Part shown: in pieces, positions 56,049 to 64,000 of the stretch
Position numbering within the stretch: the first letter of the stretch is position 1
How the letters are laid out: each line of letters opens with the position of its first letter
Assembly (NCBI GenBank): GCA_040219295.1
Contig: JAVJST010000005.1
Location: 1,364,001-1,428,000, forward strand
From: JAVJST01 sp040219295
GTDB lineage: Bacteria > Pseudomonadota > Alphaproteobacteria > Rhodospirillales > Casp-alpha2
Length of the DNA stretch: 64,000 nucleotides
Direction of reading: 5' to 3'
Position numbers and translations under genes: made by a program
The notes under the pieces: model-generated
What the model saw: only the letters and a program-made list of their open reading frames with translations
Told to the model about the DNA's origin: nothing
Databases searched by the model: none

Positions 56049-59000
56049 GTGCGCAACGCAGTCATCTTCCACCACCCGGACGGGGTCGATACCAGCCGCG
56101 AGAAGCTGATGGGCCGGCACGCGGCGGGTGAGGGATTCCTGACCGGATTCGTCCGCCACGCCGGTGCGGACGAACTGTTCGCCGAAACCGTCACGTCAGA
56201 TCATTTCCTGGATTTTACCACGCGGGTTCGCGCCATTGCCGGGACCAACGTGCCCTGCCGACGAGTCGCGCCGAAGGATTACGGTTATCCGGAGGTCCCG
56301 TCGCTGCTCAATCTGCCGGGGCCGGACCTGTCCGGTTTCGCGTGGCGCCGCCGTCAGACGGACCGGCTGCACGCGCACAGCATCTGCGGCGTCAATCACA
56401 CGGTCGCGTCTCCCGGCGTGATGGACGCGCTGGTCAATCTCGTGCGGGCGCCGCTTGCCGAATGGGATGCCCTGATCTGCACGTCGGAAGCGTCCAAGTC
56501 GTCGATCCGCCAGGTTCTCGAGGCCGAGTTTGATTACCAGGAGGAGCATTTCGGCCAACGCCCGTCGATGGGTCTGCGACTGCCCGTCATTCCGCTCGGT
56601 GTCGACTGCGAACGTTTCCAGACCGGACGGCAGGCGGAAAGTGACCGCGCGCATCTTCGCAGCGGCATGGGGATCGCGGACAACGACGTAGCGTTGTTGT
56701 ATCTCGGCCGTCTGAGCTTCCACGCCAAGGCGCACCCCTTGCCGATGTACGTCGCCGCCGAGGAGACGGCCCGGCGAACCGGGCGCAAGGTTCACTTGAT
56801 CATGGCCGGGTGGTTCGCCAGCGATGCCATCGAACGTGAGTTCCGCGACGCGGCCCGGATCTACGCGCCATCGGTTCGCACGGTTTTCCTCGACGGTCGA
56901 GATCCGGACGTGCGCGAACGCATCTGGCATGCCGCCGACATATTCGTTTCGCTGTCCGACAATGTGCAGGAGACCTTCGGCCTGACGCCGATCGAGGCCA
57001 TGGCCGCCGGGTTGCCGGTCATCGCCAGCGACTGGAACGGCTACCGCGAGACTGTTCGCAATGGTGTCGACGGCATTCTCGTTCCGGCCTGGATGCCGGC
57101 GGCTGGACAGGGTCGTTCGCTCTCGCTGCCGGTCGATATCGGAGTGCCGGGGCCTGACGACGCACGCAATTACGACCGCTACTGCGGCAATGTCAGCCAG
57201 GCAGTTGCCGTCGACACCGCCGCATGCATCGACGCTCTGGTGATGCTGACGCTGGAGCCCGAGAAGCGGGCCACGATGGGCCAGTCGGGACGGCGGCGTG
57301 CCCGCGAGTTCTTCGACTGGCGACACGTCATCGCCGCCTATCAGGAACTTTGGCGTGATCTCGACGAGCGCCGGCGCCGCGCCCGTGCCGCCGCCGCAGG
57401 CGAGCAGAAGACATTCGTACCGGCACGCCCGGACCCGTTCAAGATGTTCGCGGCCTATCCGAGCGCGACCCTCGGTGAACTGAGCGAACTCCAGCCCGTG
57501 CGGGATGCCGGCAACGCGGCACTCGAAAAGCGCATGCAGCAATCGATGAACAATTTCGCGCTGAACCAGGTCCTGCCGCGTGAAGATCTTGAGACCATCC
57601 TTGCGATTGTCGCCGATACGGGTGGCATCCGCGTCAAGGGATTGCTGACCAAGCTCGGCGCGCGTGACCGTGACGTTCTCGACCGATCGATTGCGTGGCT
57701 CGCCAAGATGAACCTGATCCGCCTGCGTCCCGAAACCGGCGCCGAGGCGCCAGCCATTGCGCCGGAGTCGGGAACCGACGGGCTGACGCCGCCCGAACCG
57801 GAACCGCCGGATTCGGATGCACTCGGCAGCGAGGCGCGGCCAACCGCACCGCCGCCGTTGCCGGACGGCGACCCCGCGGTGCGGGATCTGGCGCGGCTCC
57901 GCAGCCAGGCCGCGCTGGCGCGCGATCAGGGCGACTATCAGGCGGCGGAGACTGCCTTGGAACGGGCGCGCGTCCTCGTGCCCGATGACGTCGAGGTCAA
58001 CCGCGACCTCGGGATGCTGCTGGCCGCGCGCGGCGAACTGGGTGAGGCGGAGAAGGCTCTCCGGACCGCGATCGAACGACAGCCCGACGACGCGTCCGTT
58101 CTGAGCGAGCTCGGCAAGGTGCTGTTTCTCGCCAACAAGGGGCCCGAGGCGGTGCATGCGTTTCGACGGGCCGTTCGCGTGGCGCCCGACGACGGCGAGG
58201 CGCGCTACCTGCTGGGCGTCGGGCTCCGGCGATCCGGCGCATTCAACGAGGCCGTGCGGTGTCTCCGGATCGCCGCCGAGATCGAGCCCGGCAGCGTCCG
58301 CGCGCTCTATCACCTCGGCCTTGCCCACGAGAGCCTCGGGCGTTTCGATGAGGCGGCGCGTTGTTTCGAGGACGCGCGGCGTATCGATCCGGACGATCGC
58401 GTGGTCGAGGCCGCGATCCTGAGCTCCGAAGCGGCCTCCATATCCCGCTCGCGGGAGATCGACCGTCTCAAGAAGGTCGTGTTTCATCTGTCTTCGTCGG
58501 CCGATTTTCCAGCGCTCAGGCCGGTCTTCCGGGCTATCGGCGAGTCGTGCTGGCCGTTGATCAGTGCCGACGATATCCAGATCAAGGCGTTCGGGGCGAG
58601 CGGCGCGGTCATTGTCGGCGGCCAGGCGGCAACGGCGAGGACAATGGTCGACGGCGGACCGGTCATTCATCTTCCCGCAGCCGTCGCGCGCGATGCCGAA
58701 GGACTGGCGAATGCGGTGCTGGCGGATGCCGTCGGGGCGCTGACCTTGCGTGACGCCGACGCGCTCATCGACGCGGGCGTGGAGCGCAGCCGGGTGACGT
58801 TCACTGGACTGCCCATGGCGGATTCGCTGTTCACCGGCCATCGCCCGGGCGTTCCCAAACGTTTCAATCCGGAACGGCGCCGGCTGGTGTTCGCACCGCA
58901 TTCGTCCTCGACATCCGCTGCCGTGGTGCTCGGTGACTTCCTCGACGATCTGCTGAAGACGCTGCCCGACGACATGGACCTGGTGATCTGGCCCCGGCCG

Positions 59001-59432
59001 GAAACGGTTCGGGGGCAGCCGACCTGGATGGACGACTGGCAGCGGCTGGCCCAGAACGAGTCGCGGGTCGAACTGCTTCGCGATCCCGGCATCAATCCAC
59101 TCGACGTCCTGGCCGGCGCGAACATGCTGCTCACCGATCCGTCGGATCGGGCGGCCCTTTTCCTGCCGTTCGACAGGCCGCTCATCGTGACCGGAAAACG
59201 GCACAGCACGTTGCACGCGTTGCCGGATGCTATCGTCGATGCCATCGAGCAGGCCGCCTATCCAGTGTTCGAAGCCAGCCAGATCGCGGACATCCTGCGC
59301 GCCGCGCTCGACGATCCGGGCGGCATGTCCGAACAGCGGGCCCGGGCCAGAGCAATCGTGTTCGACACCGCCGCCGACGGCGGTGCCGCGGAACGCGCCG
59401 CTGAAGCCGTGCTGAAGGCGGTTTCCGGCTGA
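56049..59432 (+). CDS. Multimodular glycosyltransferase: GT4, winged helix-like, TPR and TagF-like domains
   Basis: 1127 residues, GTG start with AGGGGGG upstream. Residues 1-450 form a GT-B glycosyltransferase of family 4, whose donor-binding motif ETFGLTPIEAMAAGLPVIASD is at about 307. Residues 504-565 read like a winged helix (LETILAIVADTGGIRVKGLLTKLG). After a Pro-rich linker, about five TPRs (613-797) follow. The last 215 residues (about 914-1127) resemble the CDP-glycerol transferase fold of TagF: VFAPHSSSTSA, LPDDMDLVIWPRP, and INPLDVLAGANMLLTDPSDRAALFLPFDRPLIV. The family's TDYSS is TDPSD here. A membrane anchor is absent. It probably makes a phosphate-bearing surface polymer. Confidence 0.75.
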   Translation: MRNAVIFHHPDGVDTSREKLMGRHAAGEGFLTGFVRHAGADELFAETVTSDHFLDFTTRVRAIAGTNVPCRRVAPKDYGYPEVPSLLNLPGPDLSGFAWRRRQTDRLHAHSICGVNHTVASPGVMDALVNLVRAPLAEWDALICTSEASKSSIRQVLEAEFDYQEEHFGQRPSMGLRLPVIPLGVDCERFQTGRQAESDRAHLRSGMGIADNDVALLYLGRLSFHAKAHPLPMYVAAEETARRTGRKVHLIMAGWFASDAIEREFRDAARIYAPSVRTVFLDGRDPDVRERIWHAADIFVSLSDNVQETFGLTPIEAMAAGLPVIASDWNGYRETVRNGVDGILVPAWMPAAGQGRSLSLPVDIGVPGPDDARNYDRYCGNVSQAVAVDTAACIDALVMLTLEPEKRATMGQSGRRRAREFFDWRHVIAAYQELWRDLDERRRRARAAAAGEQKTFVPARPDPFKMFAAYPSATLGELSELQPVRDAGNAALEKRMQQSMNNFALNQVLPREDLETILAIVADTGGIRVKGLLTKLGARDRDVLDRSIAWLAKMNLIRLRPETGAEAPAIAPESGTDGLTPPEPEPPDSDALGSEARPTAPPPLPDGDPAVRDLARLRSQAALARDQGDYQAAETALERARVLVPDDVEVNRDLGMLLAARGELGEAEKALRTAIERQPDDASVLSELGKVLFLANKGPEAVHAFRRAVRVAPDDGEARYLLGVGLRRSGAFNEAVRCLRIAAEIEPGSVRALYHLGLAHESLGRFDEAARCFEDARRIDPDDRVVEAAILSSEAASISRSREIDRLKKVVFHLSSSADFPALRPVFRAIGESCWPLISADDIQIKAFGASGAVIVGGQAATARTMVDGGPVIHLPAAVARDAEGLANAVLADAVGALTLRDADALIDAGVERSRVTFTGLPMADSLFTGHRPGVPKRFNPERRRLVFAPHSSSTSAAVVLGDFLDDLLKTLPDDMDLVIWPRPETVRGQPTWMDDWQRLAQNESRVELLRDPGINPLDVLAGANMLLTDPSDRAALFLPFDRPLIVTGKRHSTLHALPDAIVDAIEQAAYPVFEASQIADILRAALDDPGGMSEQRARARAIVFDTAADGGAAERAAEAVLKAVSG

Positions 59433-59449
59433 ACTGTGTCTTCGCGGCA

Positions 59450-59479
59450 CAAAATCTTGTGGTTATCCACAGATTTTGG
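59450..59479. promoter_or_regulatory. Perfect DnaA box inside a dyad
   Basis: TTATCCACA is exact at 59463-59471. It forms the loop and right arm of a near-perfect inverted repeat (AAAATCTTGTGG against CCACAGATTTT, one base bulged). It lies about 30 bases upstream of a sigma70-like promoter for the coiled-coil gene. DnaA regulates cell-cycle genes in alphaproteobacteria; that it acts here is inferred. Confidence 0.6.
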
Positions 59480-59500
59480 CGCAACATTTACCCCAATCTT

Positions 59501-59528
59501 TTGATTCGCTGATTTCCGGCGCTATACT
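59501..59528 (+). promoter_or_regulatory. Sigma70-like promoter with a GANTC site
   Basis: TTGATT (59501-59506), 16 bases, TATACT (59523-59528), 30 bases before the ATG at 59558. GATTC at 59503-59507 overlaps the -35 and is a GANTC sequence, the target of CcrM methylation recognised with GcrA in Caulobacter. Confidence 0.55.
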
Positions 59529-59557
59529 TTTCTTCCCAGATTGCGGGAGCTCGGGCC

Positions 59558-62500
59558 ATGGCTGAAAAATCGGACAAGGGGCGCAAGACGACCCAGGACA
59601 CGGCGTCTGACAAGGATCAGGAGGCGGTCGTCCTCGACCGATCGTTGCGCGGCGCCGGCGGCGAAACGGACGGCGCGCTGCCGGCCGCGTTCGATTTACC
59701 GATCGAGCCGGAAGCCTGGCGACCGCCGTTCCTGCTGCGCTACCACATTCCGGTGATGTTCGGCGTGCTGGCCAGCGCCGCCTGGCTGATACTGGCCTAC
59801 ATCGTCGTCGAGGATCAGCTCGGCTGGAACAACCTCGACGTCCTGCTGGCGCACGAGATCGGCGGCGTCGCGGCGGGCGTCATGACGCCGGTCGCGTTGC
59901 TTTGGATGGTTGTCGCCTTTTTCGAACGGGGCCGCGCGCTGCGCCATGAAACCGAGGCGCTTCGCTGGCAGCTTCGCCAACTCGCTTATCCGAGCGATCG
60001 CGCGGAGACGCGCCTGCACGAGATCACCGACTCACTTCGTCGGCAGGCGCAGGAACTGACCAAGGCGTCCAATGTCGCGGCAACCCAGGCCGAGGCCATG
60101 GCCGGGCTTGTCAAGAAACGCTCGGTCGAACTGTCGCAGGTTTCGGCGGATGCCGATCTCCGCGCCCGGGCGGTGTCCGAGGCGCTGAAACGTCAGACCG
60201 ACGATCTGCGCGAGGTCACCGACAGGGCGGTGCAACGTGCCCGTGAGATTGGAGACAGTCTGTACGAGCGGTCGCAGGAGCTGATCACGTCCTCCGATAG
60301 GGCGTCGGCGCGAGCCGAGGACCTCAACTCGGCACTTCGCGAACGCAGCCAGGAATTGGCCGAGGCCAGCCGCGAGGCGAGCGAAAGCGTCGAGCAGGTG
60401 ACGTCCGTGTTTGAGCAGCGCGGCCAGCACTTCGCCGAAACCGTCGGCAACGTCGTACGCGACGCCGACCATGCCGGCGACCTGATGAACGAACGCGCCG
60501 ACAAGCTCGTTTCCGTGGTGCGAACCGCCGGACAGCAGGTTGAGACCGCATCCGAGGCGCTCGGCCGCCAGTCGCAGGACATGACAAAGCGCACGGAACA
60601 CACGGCACAACAGGTCGAAGCGCTGCGCGACATGCTCGAACAACAGAAGTCCGTGCTTTCCGAAGCGGCCGACCATCTGGAGAAACGGGCGAGCGAAATC
60701 GAGGAATCGCTCGACCGACAGTCCACCGCGCTGGGCGATACGTCGAAGAGTGTGCGCGACACGGTGCGTGAGACGACCGGTGACCTGGAACGCTCGACGC
60801 GCAACCTGCAGAGCGCGTCGCAGATCGCCAACGAACGCATTCACCAGGTCGGCGAACAGTTCCGCGAGCGTATCAACGAGGTCAACACGATCACCGCCAA
60901 TGCGGAAGCCGGTGTGACCTCGGTGACTACGGCGCTTGAGACCAGCGCCGAGAGCCTCGCAGTGGTCAGCGACCGGGTCATCGGCGAGATGGCGCGTGTC
61001 GGCGAGGCGCTGCAGAGCCGGTCGGATCAGCTCGACGCGACGTCGACCGAGGCCTCGGAACGTGTCCGCCGTTCGGCCGACACGCTGTCCGGCCAGTCCG
61101 AGAACATCGAACGGATCGCGACCAACACCGAGCAACGCCTGACCGATGTCGGCGAGACCCTGCGTCAGCGCTCGGCGGATCTGGAGAATGCGACCGAACG
61201 CGCGGCACAGCGGATGACCGCGGTCAACCAGGACTTCCATCTGCAGAGCGAGAAGCTGGAAAGCGCGACCGAGCGGGGAACCAGCAACGTCCAGAAGGTG
61301 ATCAATCAACTGAAGCTGTCGGCGGACACGGTCGATCACGCGACGGAACGGACCGATCAGTCAGTCGGCAACCTGCGGGCGCAGCTGGGCGATGCCGAGG
61401 CGCTGGCTAACCGGGCGTCGGCGCGGATCGACGAGCTTGGTCGTCAGGTCGACGAGGAGGCGATCCGCATTGAGCAGGCGACCAAGACGAGTTCCGACGC
61501 GCTGGATGCGGTGCATGGGCGTCTCGAGCACGAGGGCCTGACCCTGGAGAACCTGACGGAACGGCTGACCGCGGCGGCCCGCAAGGGCAGCGAGGAACTG
61601 GGGCGTCAGGTAACGGACCTCGAGAATGCCTCAGACCGGGCCGACGTGCGCATGGATACCATGGAAGGCCGTCTCACCCGGGCGCTCGGCCAGCTTCTCG
61701 GCGCCTCGGATCAGGCGTCGGAACGCGTGCAGGCGTTGGCCGAGGTTCTCGAAACCCGCAGCCAGGGGATCGAGACGGCGTCCAGCAAGGCGGTTAGTGA
61801 CGTTTCCCGGGTCAACGAATCGCTGCTGGATTCAACCCGAGAGATGACCTCGCAGACGGATCGCGCGGCGCGTCTGATCTCGCTGGTCAACGACGCGATG
61901 CTGCGTCAGAGCAAGGGGCTCGGTGCGGCCGCCGACCAAACGGTGGACCGGGTCGACACAGCGGCACAGGTCATGGCGCAACGTGCCGACGAACTGCGTG
62001 CCAAGCTGGACGAGACGGATGCGCGCATCGATCTGACGAGCAATGCGCTGGCCAAGCGTTCGAGCGATCTTGCCGAGGTCAGCATGGATGCGGCCCACCG
62101 GATAGAGGATGTCGCCGAGCTGCTGAAGAACCGTTCAGCCGAAGTTGCCGGTGCGGGTGACGCGGTTACGTTCAGCATTCGCCGTACGGCCGAGACGGCG
62201 CGTGATCAGATCAAGGAACTTTCTGAACAGACGACCCGCGGGATCTCCGATACCGCCGCCGCCGCGGCGCGAAGCGCATCCGATGCCGGGGCCCGGGTAC
62301 GCAGCGAGGTCAAGCAGGTCGCGGACGAGGCGGCGGAAGGGATCGGCCAAGCGGGGACCGCGGCGCGAGACGAGATGGAACGCACCACGGTGCAATCGGA
62401 CGATGCGTTAAAACGTCTCCTCGCGATCGCCGAATCGCTACGTCAGCATACCGGCGAGATGGGCGATCAGGTCGGCCACGCGGAGGAACGGCTGTCGGCG

Positions 62501-63874
62501 TACGGCGATACGCTAAAATCGCGCCGCGACGAGATCGACGAGACCTATCACCGGGCCGCCCAGCACGTCTCCGCGTTCACCGAACACCTTCAGAAACAGT
62601 CGGCAGATGTCGGACGGACCAGCGACGACGCGGCGCATCGCATTGGACAGGTCGCCGAAGCGCTGGGGTTGCGCAGGCAGGAGGTCGACAGTTCCGTCGA
62701 CCGGGCGACCAAGCTTCTCAGCGGCGTCAATGCCAGCCTGCGCCAGCAGTCGGACGACCTGCGCGGCATAGCCGAGCGCGCCGGCAGCGACCTGGGCGGC
62801 GTCCGCGACGACCTCAGGGAGCAGACACAGGAACTGCGCGACCAGGCAACGACGACGTCGGAGAGCCTGCGCTCGATCGGCGATCAGCTTCGCGAGCGCA
62901 TCCAGGCCCTCGACGAGGCGTCAGGCAAGGCCCAGCAGAATGTCGGCCATGCCGCAGACGATATCCGCGATCGCACCGCCGAGGTCGCCGCCGCGGGCGG
63001 TCGGGCCAAGGAGCAACTCGAGGCGCTCGGCGAGAGCCTCGAGGGACGGGCCATCCAGGCCGGCGCCGTGATGGACGAGAATTCGAAACGTCTGACGCAC
63101 GCCGCCAGTCTGCTGCGCGAACATGCCGAAGGCTCGGAAGTTCTCGCCGATCAGGTTCTCAACAAGGTCGGGACCGCCAATGAGACCCTGCAACGCCAGA
63201 TGAAGGACGTGACGGCCGCCGCCGGGGACGCAGAGAAGGGATTGTCGCAGTTGGGCGAAACGCTGGGCCGGCGGGGCCAGGAGGTGTCCGGTGTGACCGA
63301 CGACGCAATCCGGCGGCTGCATGCCTGGGATCAGAGCGTTATCTCGCATGCCCGCGTGCTCAGCGAACTCACCGAGGAGATATCCGGGCAGTCGGACAAC
63401 GTCGCCGAGAATTTAAGCCGCCGGACGCGCGAGATCCGCTCGGCCGCTGACGAGGCGAGCCACTTACTGGTCGAATTGCGTGAGCGCACCAAGGTTGCCG
63501 CGACTGACGACTTCCTGCGGCACGCGGCATTCGTCATGGAGCGGTTGCAGTCACTGGCCGTCGACATGAACCGCCTCATGGAAGTCGAGGTCACGGAAGA
63601 GGACTGGCGTCGTTACAACCGCGGCGAACGCGGTGTGTTCGTGCGCAAGCTGCTAGGCTTCCGCGAGAAGGCGCGCCTCACCGTGATCCGCGATCACTAC
63701 CAGGAAGACCCGGATTTCCGCGAGTACGTGACGCGCTACCTGAAGCAGTTCCACACCCTGATCGAGGAAGCCAAGAAGCGCGATCAGGAGAACGTGCTCA
63801 ACACGACCTTGCTGTCGTCTGACATGGGCAAGCTCTTCATGTTGCTTAACAGGGCGCTCGGACGCGACGATTAG
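59558..63874 (+). CDS. Giant membrane-anchored coiled-coil protein with 25-residue repeats, TipN-like end
   Basis: 1438 residues. A polar N-terminus (1-57) is followed by two membrane helices (about 61-84 and 98-122), placing both ends in the cytoplasm. From Leu160, units of exactly 25 residues follow: 29 (to 880, one shortened to 21), an irregular Ala-rich 80-residue break (881-960), 13 more units (961-1285), and a partial one. L1, R4, S5, L8, A11, S12, A15, V19 and V22 recur, giving a 7+7+11 coiled-coil pattern. The C-terminal 131 residues are non-repetitive (DWRRYNRGERGVFVRKLLG ... LLSSDMGKLFMLLNRALGR) and resemble, from memory, the end of TipN, a Caulobacter polarity protein with the same topology. 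GGGAG precedes the ATG. Confidence 0.8.
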   Translation: MAEKSDKGRKTTQDTASDKDQEAVVLDRSLRGAGGETDGALPAAFDLPIEPEAWRPPFLLRYHIPVMFGVLASAAWLILAYIVVEDQLGWNNLDVLLAHEIGGVAAGVMTPVALLWMVVAFFERGRALRHETEALRWQLRQLAYPSDRAETRLHEITDSLRRQAQELTKASNVAATQAEAMAGLVKKRSVELSQVSADADLRARAVSEALKRQTDDLREVTDRAVQRAREIGDSLYERSQELITSSDRASARAEDLNSALRERSQELAEASREASESVEQVTSVFEQRGQHFAETVGNVVRDADHAGDLMNERADKLVSVVRTAGQQVETASEALGRQSQDMTKRTEHTAQQVEALRDMLEQQKSVLSEAADHLEKRASEIEESLDRQSTALGDTSKSVRDTVRETTGDLERSTRNLQSASQIANERIHQVGEQFRERINEVNTITANAEAGVTSVTTALETSAESLAVVSDRVIGEMARVGEALQSRSDQLDATSTEASERVRRSADTLSGQSENIERIATNTEQRLTDVGETLRQRSADLENATERAAQRMTAVNQDFHLQSEKLESATERGTSNVQKVINQLKLSADTVDHATERTDQSVGNLRAQLGDAEALANRASARIDELGRQVDEEAIRIEQATKTSSDALDAVHGRLEHEGLTLENLTERLTAAARKGSEELGRQVTDLENASDRADVRMDTMEGRLTRALGQLLGASDQASERVQALAEVLETRSQGIETASSKAVSDVSRVNESLLDSTREMTSQTDRAARLISLVNDAMLRQSKGLGAAADQTVDRVDTAAQVMAQRADELRAKLDETDARIDLTSNALAKRSSDLAEVSMDAAHRIEDVAELLKNRSAEVAGAGDAVTFSIRRTAETARDQIKELSEQTTRGISDTAAAAARSASDAGARVRSEVKQVADEAAEGIGQAGTAARDEMERTTVQSDDALKRLLAIAESLRQHTGEMGDQVGHAEERLSAYGDTLKSRRDEIDETYHRAAQHVSAFTEHLQKQSADVGRTSDDAAHRIGQVAEALGLRRQEVDSSVDRATKLLSGVNASLRQQSDDLRGIAERAGSDLGGVRDDLREQTQELRDQATTTSESLRSIGDQLRERIQALDEASGKAQQNVGHAADDIRDRTAEVAAAGGRAKEQLEALGESLEGRAIQAGAVMDENSKRLTHAASLLREHAEGSEVLADQVLNKVGTANETLQRQMKDVTAAAGDAEKGLSQLGETLGRRGQEVSGVTDDAIRRLHAWDQSVISHARVLSELTEEISGQSDNVAENLSRRTREIRSAADEASHLLVELRERTKVAATDDFLRHAAFVMERLQSLAVDMNRLMEVEVTEEDWRRYNRGERGVFVRKLLGFREKARLTVIRDHYQEDPDFREYVTRYLKQFHTLIEEAKKRDQENVLNTTLLSSDMGKLFMLLNRALGRDD
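60035..62197 (+). repeat. Coding repeat block 1, 29 units of 75 bases
   Basis: The encoded protein shows 29 successive units of 25 residues (one of 21) in one unbroken register, each beginning with Leu, Phe, Met or Val. Nucleotide identity between units is low, so the array is old, not a recent expansion. Confidence 0.85.
62438..63478 (+). repeat. Coding repeat block 2, 13 full units and one partial
   Basis: After an 80-residue break the 25-residue period resumes at LRQHTGEMGD and continues unbroken for 13 units, then 22 residues of a fourteenth, before the C-terminal domain begins. Confidence 0.85.
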
Positions 63875-63892
63875 AGCACCGGCGCGGCAGAA

Positions 63893-64000
63893 TTACCCGG
63901 CAATGGCATTTATGTAATCGTCGGGAAATCCGAGATCCCGGAGCACTGTTTGAAGGTCGGCGGCATAGCGTTCGTTGAACGTGTCTGCGGACGGCGGGTC
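63893..64000 (-). CDS. C-terminal end of an unidentified gene (partial)
   Basis: An open frame enters from the right edge on the minus strand and gives 35 residues before TAA, ending in LRDLGFPDDYINAIAG. The composition is natural for protein. It is convergent with the coiled-coil gene, 18 bases away. Too little is visible to name it. Confidence 0.5.
   Translation of the reverse strand, partial: DPPSADTFNERYAADLQTVLRDLGFPDDYINAIAG

Noticed and set aside
56196..59450. An open frame of 1084 codons on the minus strand
   Set aside because: It lies wholly antisense to the glycosyltransferase fusion, whose domains are clear. Long antisense frames are common in GC-rich DNA because stops are rare.
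59463..59471. Origin of replication at the DnaA box
   Set aside because: Only one perfect box was seen, with no AT-rich unwinding region. Transcription control fits better.
60032..61339. A 435-codon minus-strand frame
   Set aside because: Antisense shadow of the repetitive coiled-coil gene; its own periodicity is only inherited from that gene.
60035..63478. CRISPR or tandem DNA repeat
   Set aside because: The period is at protein level; unit DNA sequences are too diverged and lie in one frame of a gene.

Overview
The window is GC-rich, almost wholly coding DNA from a free-living alphaproteobacterium, probably of the Rhodospirillales or a nearby order. The reasons are the rnd, hdaA, AI-2E permease, DUF2066, purM and purN neighbourhood, the pdxH, dnaJ, fabI and aroC block, the xseB-ispA-dxs-tlyA block, paired ABC-F proteins, hflKC, a Rickettsia-17-kDa-type lipoprotein and frequent GTG/TTG starts. 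About 55 genes are supported. I saw no rRNA, tRNA, CRISPR array, insertion sequence or prophage.

Layout. 0-9.4 kb is housekeeping: holC end, rnd, a divergent SDR, hdaA, a permease, a DUF2066 exported protein, purMN, ndk and a YheS-like ABC-F. 9.4-20 kb mixes a degenerate PAS-GGDEF-EAL membrane protein, a GST, aspS, a SPOR-domain lipoprotein, a degenerate GGDEF protein with an unknown partner, a ROK sugar kinase, and an HTH gene overlapping an unknown 260-residue gene. 20.0-20.7 kb is a convergent non-coding region with two REP-like palindromes and a helically phased GGTCA array. 20.7-30.6 kb has uup, hflKC, an AT-rich island with a 32-residue peptide gene, a PAS-GGDEF cyclase, selO, and a flavocytochrome reductase followed by a 29-residue membrane peptide. 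30.6-38.8 kb is a leftward efflux cluster (adaptor, RND pump, persulfide dioxygenase-rhodanese fusion, ABC exporter) read away from a divergent TetR gene, with a perfect 20-bp palindrome between them. 38.9-43.4 kb holds an HDAC-family amidohydrolase and a TPR-OGT, DegT aminotransferase and GNAT cassette for protein or surface glycosylation. 43.5-53 kb is isoprenoid, shikimate, fatty acid and cofactor metabolism. 53-56 kb holds an MFS transporter, an SRAP protein and an SDR.

The right end (56-64 kb) is the most unusual part. One gene encodes a 1127-residue fusion of a GT4 glycosyltransferase, a winged-helix-like segment, TPRs and a TagF-like transferase domain. The next encodes a 1438-residue protein with two N-terminal membrane helices, about 43 tandem units with an exact 25-residue period, and a compact C-terminal domain that resembles, from memory, the end of the polarity factor TipN. 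A perfect DnaA box inside a dyad and a sigma70-like promoter carrying a GANTC site lie just in front of it. This suggests a cell-cycle-timed polarity or envelope scaffold and is the best candidate here for undescribed biology.
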